31,091 nucleotides of DNA from Candidatus Rokuibacteriota bacterium (lineage in GTDB: Bacteria; JAUVQV01). Made by a program: the position numbers and the translations under genes. The stretch lies in contig JAUWCW010000001.1 in assembly GCA_030609125.1 (NCBI GenBank), positions 1 through 31,091 on the forward strand. Reading direction: 5' to 3'. Positions 1 through 6,024 of this stretch are shown here, piece by piece. The stretch's first letter is position 1; every line of letters begins with the position of its first letter. The notes under the pieces are model-generated. The model worked only from the letters and a program-made list of their open reading frames with translations. It searched no databases and was not told the origin of the DNA.

Positions 1-623
1 GACCCCTCCAGGTCCGAGCGCAGACGCTCCCTCAGGGCGCCGGTGAACTCCGTCTCACCCGTGGCGGCGAGAAAGTCGTCGATCAGTTTTCCCGCCTCGG
101 GCCCGAGAGGGAGCGAGCCTGTCGGCCCTTGGCGGTGCGACTCGGGCCAGGGCAGCTCGAACGTGACCGGTTCGCTGTCCGGCCTGAGGGTGACGACGCG
201 GTTGGCCTCCTCCACGTCGTGATCGTCGGTCTCGGCCCAGAAGACGGGAACGTGGGGCCGGCCGGTGCTCCGGGCAAGATCCCCGGCGAGGCGGATGGCC
301 GTCAGGGCCTTGATGACGGTGAGAAAGGGCCCGCCCAGCAGGCCCGCCTGCTGGCCGGTGACGACCGCCGCGGCCCCGTCGGCGAGGAGCTGAAGGCTGT
401 GCAGCGACTCGTCGGGCGCCCCGAGGTCGCGGTGGCATTCCTCCAGGCGGTGCACGAGGCCGGGGTCAATGGTTCTCGACGGGGGAAGGGCAGTGACGGA
501 GGAAGAGAAAAAGGCGTACCGAGAAGCGGCGAGCCTCTCGTCGCCCCGCAGAAGGCCCCGCAGGGGGTGACGCTTCGTCAGCCAGGATTCTACCGGTACC
601 TGCTCCTCCCACTCGATCCGCAT
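1..623 (-). CDS. bshC: Putative cysteine ligase BshC, N-terminal part (runs off window)
   Basis: The minus-strand frame opens with ATG at 621-623 and stays open to the window edge, giving about 207 N-terminal residues. BshC adds cysteine to glucosaminyl-malate in the last step of bacillithiol synthesis in the cytoplasm. The diagnostic family block is visible: VVTGQQAGLLGGPFLTV, then an Ile-Lys-Ala-Leu-Thr helix, then PVFWAETDDHDVEEAN. This matches the GQQAGLLtGP and PVFW(I/V)AxEDHDxxE signatures of the family. An AGGAGG lies at 638-643 inside the end of rsfS, 14 nt from the ATG, which is longer than ideal. The gap to rsfS is 6 nt, so the gene is probably the last visible member of the pncA-to-rsfS unit. 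The far N-terminus is less typical of Firmicutes BshC. The family call is firm, but actual bacillithiol production needs bshA and bshB, which are not in this window. Confidence 0.85.
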   Translation of the reverse strand, partial: MRIEWEEQVPVESWLTKRHPLRGLLRGDERLAASRYAFFSSSVTALPPSRTIDPGLVHRLEECHRDLGAPDESLHSLQLLADGAAAVVTGQQAGLLGGPFLTVIKALTAIRLAGDLARSTGRPHVPVFWAETDDHDVEEANRVVTLRPDSEPVTFELPWPESHRQGPTGSLPLGPEAGKLIDDFLAATGETEFTGALRERLRSDLEG

Positions 624-629
624 GCCGCG

Positions 630-1007
630 CTAGGGGCCCTCCTTTGCCGCCGGTTCGGTGTTCTCGAGGGGGACGCGGGCGGCGTCCTTCCAAAGGTCCT
701 CGAGGGAGAAGATGACCCTCTTTTCGGACTGGAAAATGTGAAAGACGAAGTCGATGTAGTCCATGAGGATCCAGGTGCCGTCCCGGTATCCTTCGACACC
801 GAAGGGCCGGACACCCGCCTCCTTGAGCTTTTCACGCACCGCGTCCGCTATGGCCCGCACGTTGGTGTCGGAGCTGCCGCTGCAGATGACGAAGTAGTCG
901 GTCACCGAGGAAATCTTCCGCAGGTCGAGGGCGACGATGTCTGTTGCCCTCTTGTCCGCGGCCGCCGCGGTGCCGATCTGGAGAAGTTCTCTGGCTGGTA
1001 TTTCCAT
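630..1007 (-). CDS. rsfS: Ribosomal silencing factor RsfS
   Basis: This 125-residue protein is of the RsfS/YbeB/DUF143 family, which binds ribosomal protein uL14 (L14) and blocks joining of the 30S and 50S subunits when nutrients are scarce. The family core is clear: DIVALDLRKISSVTDYFVIC near residues 23-42, SGSSDTNVRAIADAV, a GYRDGTWILMDYIDFVFHIF stretch and a short acidic C-terminus. Length is typical for the family. The ATG at 1005-1007 directly follows the TAA of nadD with no base between them, so translation is probably coupled. The nadD-rsfS pairing is the usual order in many bacteria. Confidence 0.95.
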   Translation of the reverse strand: MEIPARELLQIGTAAAADKRATDIVALDLRKISSVTDYFVICSGSSDTNVRAIADAVREKLKEAGVRPFGVEGYRDGTWILMDYIDFVFHIFQSEKRVIFSLEDLWKDAARVPLENTEPAAKEGP

Positions 1008-1715
1008 TTAGCCCCCTTTGTTCCTGGTGGTGTAAAGGTCGTGCCTGCGGATGTATCTCTCCACCGCTCCCGGGACGAGATACGTTATGGATCTTCCCTC
1101 GCGGACGCGGCGGCGTATGGCCGACGCGGAAACGGGCAGGGAGAGCGTCTCGGCCAGAAAGAGGCTCTTTTTCCCCGCCACGGGGATCCGCCGTATTCCC
1201 CTGCGCGGGCGCAGAGGTGCTTCGGTCTTCCACTCCCGGGGGACGTAGCGGCCGGGATCTTCGAGGGAATAGCCGGGACGGGGAAAGATGACGAAATGGG
1301 CGAAGTCCAGAAGTTCCCCGGAACGGTGCCAGGTAGTGATCTCCGTGAAGGCGTCCATGCCGATGAGAAAAAAGAGCTCCCATTCTCCCCCCGAGCGCCG
1401 GCGGATCTCACGCAGTGTCTCGATGGTGAAGGACGGCCCGCGGCGCTTTACCTCCAGGTCGAGAGCGGTGAAAGCGCTGTTTCCGGCAACGGCCTTGCGC
1501 ACCATCTCCAGGCGCCGGCGTCCCTCCGGAAAGCTGCCCGACTTGTGAGGGGGCGCCCCGGACGGTACGAAGAGGACGCGGTCGAGCCGGAAGCGTTCCC
1601 GTATCTCCTCGGCAAGAATGAGGTGCGCCACGTGGATGGGATTGAAGGTGCCGCCGTAGACCCCGATCCTGGCTGGTCCCCGACGACTTTCCTGCAAGCG
1701 GTTTTTCAAAGGCAT
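1008..1715 (-). CDS. nadD: Nicotinate-nucleotide adenylyltransferase NadD
   Basis: NadD transfers AMP from ATP to nicotinate mononucleotide, giving deamido-NAD. The nucleotidyltransferase signature GGTFNPIHVAHL lies near residue 20, and the C-terminal ISxT-type motif appears as VSASAIRRRVREGRSITYLV. The protein is 235 residues from the ATG at 1713-1715. The frame can be extended to a TTG at 1752-1754 that overlaps the sirtuin stop codon, which would add 13 residues (248 in all). I prefer the ATG because family members begin only a few residues before GGTFNP. Even so there is an extra basic N-terminal stretch of about 15 residues. Neither start has a good Shine-Dalgarno sequence, and a promoter-like sequence ends about 10 nt before the ATG. 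The TAA abuts rsfS. Confidence 0.93.
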   Translation of the reverse strand: MPLKNRLQESRRGPARIGVYGGTFNPIHVAHLILAEEIRERFRLDRVLFVPSGAPPHKSGSFPEGRRRLEMVRKAVAGNSAFTALDLEVKRRGPSFTIETLREIRRRSGGEWELFFLIGMDAFTEITTWHRSGELLDFAHFVIFPRPGYSLEDPGRYVPREWKTEAPLRPRRGIRRIPVAGKKSLFLAETLSLPVSASAIRRRVREGRSITYLVPGAVERYIRRHDLYTTRNKGG

Positions 1716-1725
1716 GTACAGTTTT

Positions 1726-1754
1726 CTTATAACATCTCGACCGGCGCCGATCAA
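1726..1754 (-). promoter_or_regulatory. Candidate internal promoter for nadD-rsfS-bshC
   Basis: On the minus strand TTGATC (1754-1749) and TATAAG (1731-1726) are separated by exactly 17 bp. It is a short AT-rich patch in otherwise GC-rich sequence, overlapping the sirtuin stop codon. The expected transcription start is near 1719, only a few bases before the nadD ATG at 1715, so the transcript would be leaderless or nearly so. Identified by eye. Confidence 0.4.
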
Positions 1755-2518
1755 GGCTCGAGGACGCCGGCGATCCGGCCCATTACCTCGCCCGCCGGCT
1801 CGGAGAAACGGATCGAGGCGATGTGGTCCCAGGGGGTTTCGGTGCGGTTGACGAAGATCAGCGAGGCCCCGGCCTTCCGGGCGACGCGGGGAATGGAGGC
1901 GGCGGGCTCGACCTGGAGGGAGGAGCCGATCATGAAGAGAAGATCACAGCCCGCGGCGCAGTCGTAGGCCCGGCGCATTTTCTCCTCCGGCATGGACTGG
2001 CCGAACATCACCGTCGCCGGCTTGACCATGCCGCCGCACTCGCTGCAGTGCAGCTCCGCCTCTCCCCCGTCGAGCCTCTCCTGGATCTGCTCGATGGGCA
2101 CCCGGAGCCCGCAGCCGAGGCACTCCGCTTCGAGGTTGGTCCCGTGTATCTCGATCACCACTTCCGGCGGCACGCCTCCACGCTGGTGCAGGCCGTCTAT
2201 GTTCTGGGTGATGAGACAATCGAGCCACCCCGCCTTCTCCAACTCCGCCAGGGCCGTGTGCGCCCGGTTCGGTTCGGCCCGCAGCAGCTCCCGGTGCAGT
2301 TCCCGCTTCATGACCCAGTACTCCCGGCGCGCCTCGGCGCTGCCGATGAATTCCTGATAGGTGACTATCCGGTGCCGGTCCCAGACGCCCCCGGGGCTGC
2401 GAAAGTCCGAGATGCCCGACTCGGTGGAAATGCCGGCTCCGGTAAAGGCGGCGACGCGCCCGGCGGCCCGCAGCAGCCTCACCGCTTCCCGCACTCGAGC
2501 TTCGAAAGATTCAGTCAT
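1751..2518 (-). CDS. cobB: NAD-dependent protein deacylase (sirtuin, Sir2/CobB family)
   Basis: Sirtuins remove acyl groups from lysines using NAD+, releasing nicotinamide and O-acyl-ADP-ribose. The 255 residues contain the whole domain: GAGISTESGISDFRS near residues 27-41, TQNIDGLH, the catalytic His in IHG (residue 125), the zinc pairs CLGC and CSEC, MIGSSLQVEPA, and a C-terminal VNRTETPWD segment. No signal peptide or extra domain is seen, so the protein is cytoplasmic. The start overlaps the end of the upstream phosphoesterase gene by 8 bp. Its stop is at 1751, overlapping the alternative TTG of nadD. It lies between pncA and nadD, so its nicotinamide product could be recycled by products of the same transcript. 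Acyl-group preference cannot be told from the sequence. Confidence 0.93.
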   Translation of the reverse strand: MTESFEARVREAVRLLRAAGRVAAFTGAGISTESGISDFRSPGGVWDRHRIVTYQEFIGSAEARREYWVMKRELHRELLRAEPNRAHTALAELEKAGWLDCLITQNIDGLHQRGGVPPEVVIEIHGTNLEAECLGCGLRVPIEQIQERLDGGEAELHCSECGGMVKPATVMFGQSMPEEKMRRAYDCAAGCDLLFMIGSSLQVEPAASIPRVARKAGASLIFVNRTETPWDHIASIRFSEPAGEVMGRIAGVLEP

Positions 2519-3029
2519 GGTCCTTCCCTCCCGGGGGATCGTCGATGTCTCTGCCGGTAACGACCGAGAGGGGCTCCTCGGCGGTTATCTCCGATCCGGG
2601 GCGGGCGTCGTCGTCCTTTTCCTTGATGAGGAGCCAGTTGTTCTTCCCGCCTCCCCACTTCGTCCTGACGAGGGCGAAGCCTCCCCGGAGCTTCTCCCCC
2701 CGGAGGACAAGCTTCGCCGCGCCGCGAGCAAGCATTTCCTCGAAGGTCTCATGCTCCGACCGGACTTCAAAGCTGCCCCGATCCCAGATGATGACCTTCC
2801 CGGCCCCGTACTCTCCCTCGGGGATCACCCCCTCGAAATCCCCGTAGCCCAGCGGGTGGTCTTCGACCTCCACGGCGAGGCGCTTCTGCCCCGGGTCGAG
2901 GCTCGGTCCCTTGGGGACCGCCCAGCTCTTGAGGACCCCCTGCGACTCGAGACGCAGGTCGTAGTGCAGGGAGCGGGCACGGTGCTTGTGAACGATGAAC
3001 TTCCGGCTGTCCCGGACTGCCTCCCTCAC
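2511..3029 (-). CDS. Stand-alone DNA ligase D 3'-phosphoesterase domain protein
   Basis: The 172-residue protein is almost entirely the 3'-phosphoesterase (PE) module of bacterial LigD, which trims 3'-phosphates or 3'-ribonucleotides from DNA ends before ligation. Family motifs in order: FIVHKHRARSLHYDLRLE (residues about 11-28), EDHPLGYGDFEGVIPEGEYG, VIIWDRGSFE, GEKLRGGFALVRT and WLLIKEKDDD. No ligase or primase domain follows, and neither is encoded elsewhere in the window. The start is GTG at 3027-3029, 4 nt after the pncA stop codon. The acidic tail of about 35 residues is not part of the domain. It is translationally linked to pncA upstream and to the sirtuin downstream. The domain call is secure; whether it works with a separate Ku or ligase is unknown. 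Confidence 0.92.
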   Translation of the reverse strand: MREAVRDSRKFIVHKHRARSLHYDLRLESQGVLKSWAVPKGPSLDPGQKRLAVEVEDHPLGYGDFEGVIPEGEYGAGKVIIWDRGSFEVRSEHETFEEMLARGAAKLVLRGEKLRGGFALVRTKWGGGKNNWLLIKEKDDDARPGSEITAEEPLSVVTGRDIDDPPGGKDHD

Positions 3030-3033
3030 AAAT

Positions 3034-3633
3034 TCATCTCCGGGAGGCGACGGCCCCGTAGTCGGCGGGGCGCGCCCCCTGTGCGATCATCTCCTCCTCG
3101 GCCCGCTCCCCGTCACCGGGCTTCACGTTCACGGCCCGGGTGATGTCGGTGAGGAGGACGACTTCGAAACCGAGCTTCAGAGCGTCCTTGACCGTGTTGA
3201 GAACGCAGTAGTCGGTGGCGAGACCGCCGAGGAAGACCCGTCTTACCCCGAGGTTCTTCAGGCGGTCTTCAAGGTCGGTTTCCTCGAAATTGGAGTACGA
3301 GTCCCGGTCCCTGCTGTCCGCCTTGGAAATGATGGTTTCCTTGCCGGTGAGCTCAATCTCCGAAGCGAAGGCCGCCCCCAGCGTCCCCTGTACGCAGTGG
3401 GGAGGCCACACCCCTCCCCGGGCGAGAAACGAAACGTGGTCAGGGGGATGCCAATCCCGTGTCATGAATACGGGAAGCCTCCGGGTGCGGAAAAGCTCGA
3501 GGTACTGGTTCACCACCGGTATGACCTGCTCGCCCTGCGGCACCGCCAGGCTGCCGCCGGAGAGAAAGTCGTTCTGCGCATCCACAATGACGAGAGCGTC
3601 CCCGGGGACGGGGAATAACCCTTTCTCCTTCAT
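3034..3633 (-). CDS. pncA: Nicotinamidase (isochorismatase-like hydrolase)
   Basis: PncA hydrolyses nicotinamide to nicotinate and ammonia. In the 199-residue product the Cys-hydrolase triad is visible as Asp18 (VIVDAQNDF), Lys104 and Cys143 (ATDYCV). The metal ligands that mark nicotinamidases among isochorismatase-like proteins are also present: Asp60, His62 and His66 in TRDWHPPDHVSF. I chose the ATG at 3631-3633 because GGGAGG lies about 7 nt upstream and because the family begins a few residues before the first Asp. The same frame is open for 39 more codons upstream, but these are Arg/Pro-rich and unlike the family. This is the first gene of the pncA-PE-sirtuin-nadD-rsfS-bshC unit and is divergent from the DUF3014 gene. 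Confidence 0.92.
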   Translation of the reverse strand: MKEKGLFPVPGDALVIVDAQNDFLSGGSLAVPQGEQVIPVVNQYLELFRTRRLPVFMTRDWHPPDHVSFLARGGVWPPHCVQGTLGAAFASEIELTGKETIISKADSRDRDSYSNFEETDLEDRLKNLGVRRVFLGGLATDYCVLNTVKDALKLGFEVVLLTDITRAVNVKPGDGERAEEEMIAQGARPADYGAVASRR

Positions 3634-3650
3634 GACAACCCTCCCATTTT

Positions 3651-3692
3651 CATGATGAGGTAAATCATGGACCATTTGGGACTCCTTTTCAA
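3651..3692 (-). promoter_or_regulatory. Candidate pncA promoter with overlapping inverted repeat
   Basis: On the minus strand TTGAAA (3692-3687) and CATGAT (3669-3664) are 17 bp apart. The -10 element is one arm of an inverted repeat, CATGAT (3651-3656), 7 bp, ATCATG (3664-3669), so an operator could cover the transcription start (about 3657). The start would lie about 24 nt before the pncA ATG with a good ribosome site between. The arms are only 6 bp and contain start-codon-like triplets, so chance is possible. Confidence 0.4.
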
Positions 3693-3756
3693 CGCCTCCG
3701 GCAGGGCGCTCTTCAGGGTCTTGCCTTCTCCGCCCCCCAGCGCGTACCATGAAAGC

Positions 3757-4647
3757 ATGGAAGATCGGAAGGCGCCGGAAGAGGAGGAGCTCGACTTCGG
3801 GGAGCCCGGGCCGGAGAGGGGGCGGCGCACCCTTCCGACCGTCACTGTTCTGGCGGGGGTCGTTGTTGCCCTGGTGGCGGTCTTCCTCTACTTCGGGGGA
3901 AGGAAGGAGGGAGCGGATACTCCGGCACCCGAGCCCGTCCCCGCGCGGGTCGAGAGGGAGGCGGTGCCGGTGGAGACGCCTCCGCAGATGGTGATTCCCC
4001 CGGAAGCGATGCCGGAGGACGGGCCGGAGGAGCCCCCTGCGCCCGCCCCGATTGTGCCTCCCCCTCTCGATGAGAGCGACAAGCTGGTGCGTGGTTTTGC
4101 CGGCCGGCTCTCGTCGGACGGGTTTCCGGCTTCCTGGCTTGCCTCCGAAGATTTCATCCGACGCTTCGTGGTCGCCGTGGACAACATCGCCGACGGTTCA
4201 TCACCCAGGAACCATATGTCTTTCGTGAAGATACGGGGAGAGTTCGCCGTGATGGAAAGATGGGGGAGGGTCTACCTCGACCCGGCGGGCTACCGCCGCT
4301 ACGACGGTTTTGCCGACGTCGCCGCCGGTGTCGACGCCGTGGAGTGGGCCCGCCTCTACCACGAGCTGCACCCCCTCTTCCAGGAGGCCTACGATGATCT
4401 GGGCTATCCGGATCGGCAGTTCGACGACACGCTGGGGCGCGCGATCGGGCGGCTTCTCGGCACACCCGTCGTGGAAGGCGACATTCTCCTCATGAGTCAG
4501 GAGGGGGCTTACTACTTCGAAGACCCCGCCCTGGAGGGGCTGGACGGTGCGGAAAAGCATCTGCTGCGCATGGGCCCGGCGAACACGCGGAAGATACAGG
4601 GTCTGCTGCGCGCTCTCGAGGCGGCCCTCGAAGGGGTCTTTCCGTAG
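3757..4647 (+). CDS. DUF3014 family membrane-anchored protein
   Basis: Function unknown. The 296-residue product has an acidic N-terminus, one transmembrane helix at about residues 27-46 (VTVLAGVVVALVAVFLYFGG), a Pro/Glu-rich linker of about 60 residues and a C-terminal domain of about 190 residues. The C-terminal part matches what I know of DUF3014: LDESDKLV, then FIRRFVVAVDNIADG, GYRRYDGF, YHELHPLFQEAYDDLGYP, a FDDTLGRAIGRLLGTP block, and a final EKHLLRMGPANTRKIQ segment. Topology suggests an inner-membrane anchor with a periplasmic domain. I chose the ATG at 3757; the frame extends 30 codons upstream with weaker coding character. It is the only plus-strand gene in the first 15 kb, divergent from pncA and convergent with the small gene at 4741. 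Confidence 0.85.
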   Translation: MEDRKAPEEEELDFGEPGPERGRRTLPTVTVLAGVVVALVAVFLYFGGRKEGADTPAPEPVPARVEREAVPVETPPQMVIPPEAMPEDGPEEPPAPAPIVPPPLDESDKLVRGFAGRLSSDGFPASWLASEDFIRRFVVAVDNIADGSSPRNHMSFVKIRGEFAVMERWGRVYLDPAGYRRYDGFADVAAGVDAVEWARLYHELHPLFQEAYDDLGYPDRQFDDTLGRAIGRLLGTPVVEGDILLMSQEGAYYFEDPALEGLDGAEKHLLRMGPANTRKIQGLLRALEAALEGVFP

Positions 4648-4740
4648 GGAGTCAGCTGCCCGGGCCCGCCCTCTCGCGACGAAGTTCATGAAATATCCGG
4701 GCCAGGAAATGGTGGATGTTCTTCGCCAGGTACCCGACGG

Positions 4741-5013
4741 TCACGGCCCCTTTTCCTTCCGCGCCTGCTCGATCAGCTCCACAAGGCTGAGCATCTTCTG
4801 CTTCGGCGGCGCGGTTATTTCCGCGATCTTCTCTTCACCGTAGCAGGAGCGGATAAAGGCCTCGACTTCGAAGGTCTCCCACCAGCAGTCGAAGATCTTC
4901 CGGCAGGGCGTCTCCGCCCCCGGAGCCCGGCAGTAGGAGAAGGTGACGCCGTGCCCGAGCATCGGACAGCGCCGGCGGCGGTGGTCGTGGCTGTCTATCC
5001 GTTCGCCGCCCAC
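4741..5013 (-). CDS. Small Cys-rich conserved hypothetical protein
   Basis: The product is 90 residues and I cannot name its function. It has five Cys: CPMLGHGVTFSYCR, then PCRKIFDCWW, then a Cys in FIRSCYGEE, followed by a Leu-rich amphipathic helix (LSLVELIEQARKE). The CP-x-LGH-x7-YCR...PCxKIxDCW pattern is one I recall from small hypothetical proteins of Deltaproteobacteria; it looks like a metal- or Fe-S-binding knuckle, which is inference. The start is GTG at 5011-5013, overlapping the end of the SpoIIAA-like gene by 19 bp; an ATG at 4960-4962 would lose the first Cys and is less likely. It is the last gene of the proB-proA-PilZ unit. The 93 bp between it and the convergent DUF3014 gene show no clear terminator. 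Confidence 0.7.
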   Translation of the reverse strand: MGGERIDSHDHRRRRCPMLGHGVTFSYCRAPGAETPCRKIFDCWWETFEVEAFIRSCYGEEKIAEITAPPKQKMLSLVELIEQARKEKGP

Positions 5014-5360
5014 TCTTTCGCCGCTTCCAGTTCCGAGTATGGGAAATGCCTGATTTCGGCGGAGACGAAGTGGCCGGCGAGCCTCGGCGCCAGGGACGGT
5101 ATGGCGCCGTCGGCTGCTATGGCGACGCGGCGGATACGCCGGTGATGGTTCCTCACGAACCTCACGTGGCTGAGGAAGGCGCCGAAACTCTCCCAGCCGG
5201 GAAAGGATCGGGCGTGTATCAGGAGCCCCTGAAGGTTCCCCTCCTTCTCCAGGTACTCGTCCACGCGGGCCGCGAGGGTTTTGAAATCCTCCTCCTGCAG
5301 CGGCCCGGAGGGCTCGACGATCACGACGCCTTCCTCGGCGAGCAACTCGAACGATATCAT
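4995..5360 (-). CDS. SpoIIAA-like (STAS/SEC14 fold) protein
   Basis: The 121-residue protein resembles the SpoIIAA-like family (PF11964), small soluble proteins with an anti-sigma-antagonist-like fold and unknown partners. Visible features are an N-terminal strand followed by GPLQEEDFKTLAARVDEYL, a central LLIHARSFPGWESFGAFLSH segment with the Phe/Pro/Gly-Trp pattern of the family, then VRNHHRRIRRVAIAADG and a final FPYSELEAAKEWA helix. It has no signal peptide. The gap to the PilZ gene upstream is 10 bp, and it overlaps the small Cys-rich gene downstream, so the three probably share a transcript. Specific role not known. Confidence 0.8.
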   Translation of the reverse strand: MISFELLAEEGVVIVEPSGPLQEEDFKTLAARVDEYLEKEGNLQGLLIHARSFPGWESFGAFLSHVRFVRNHHRRIRRVAIAADGAIPSLAPRLAGHFVSAEIRHFPYSELEAAKEWAANG

Positions 5361-5370
5361 CCTTCGCCTC

Positions 5371-6024
5371 TCATGAGCCGCGGCGGGGTATCCCCCACAC
5401 GAATCGCTCCAGGGCGTGGCGCTCCTCCTGGGTGAGCTCGTCGAAGCGGGCTCCGTAGAAGGTGCTCTGCCGGTCCTGCTCCGGGTGCCGGCGCACCACG
5501 CGGGCGTCGAGCCTCAGCCCGGGGCGCTGCTCGTGACTGCCGAAAGAGACGGTGATCTTCTCCTCGGGTTCCAGATTGCCAGCGGTCCTGAAGGACATCC
5601 CCGCGAGACTGAAGTCCTCCGAGCTGCCCCTGAGCGAGACATCCGCCTTCTCGGGGGCGATGAGAACGGGCGTCCGGAAGAGGCGTCGCTCGGGAACAGA
5701 GAGGAGCCTGCTCGTGAGCTCTTTGAAGGCCTTCCTGCCGACGGGCCAGCCGATCCTCACCGAATTCCGGCCTTCCCGGGTGCGGATGATGTTCCCGGGG
5801 GGGATTTCCTCGCTGATGACGAGTTTCTGCACCCCCCGCGCCGCGGCGGAGAGGAGGCGGTGGGATTCGTCGCCCAGGATGAGAAGATCGGGCTTGGCGC
5901 TCTCCAGGGCATTCCGGCACTCCTCGAGGGTGAAGATGCTGATCCGGGCGTTGACCTCCTGCAGGCCCAGGGCGATCTGGCTCCAGGCCAGATGCCGGTC
6001 GTCGATGAGAAGAATGAGCTTCAT
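5371..6024 (-). CDS. PilZ-domain protein with receiver-like N-terminus
   Basis: The 217-residue protein ends in a PilZ domain, the cyclic-di-GMP-binding fold. Both binding motifs are present: RxxxR at Arg113-Arg117 (RRLFR) and DxSxxG at Asp137-Gly142 (DFSLAG). The first 75 residues (starting MKLILLIDDRHLAW, with DLLILGDE) look like a response-regulator receiver fold, but I do not see a convincing conserved Lys or full acidic pocket, so it is probably degenerate. The start is ATG at 6022-6024, overlapping the proA stop codon by 4 bp (ATGA), so translation is coupled to proA. Linking a c-di-GMP effector to proline synthesis genes may reflect only shared transcription. A longer upstream reading of this frame lies inside proA and is spurious. 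Confidence 0.85.
   Translation of the reverse strand: MKLILLIDDRHLAWSQIALGLQEVNARISIFTLEECRNALESAKPDLLILGDESHRLLSAAARGVQKLVISEEIPPGNIIRTREGRNSVRIGWPVGRKAFKELTSRLLSVPERRLFRTPVLIAPEKADVSLRGSSEDFSLAGMSFRTAGNLEPEEKITVSFGSHEQRPGLRLDARVVRRHPEQDRQSTFYGARFDELTQEERHALERFVWGIPRRGS

Noticed and set aside
129-1967. Long open frame (about 612 codons) on the plus strand opposite bshC, rsfS, nadD and the sirtuin
   Set aside because: It is antisense to four recognised genes, has no family motifs, and such frames are common opposite high-GC coding sequence.
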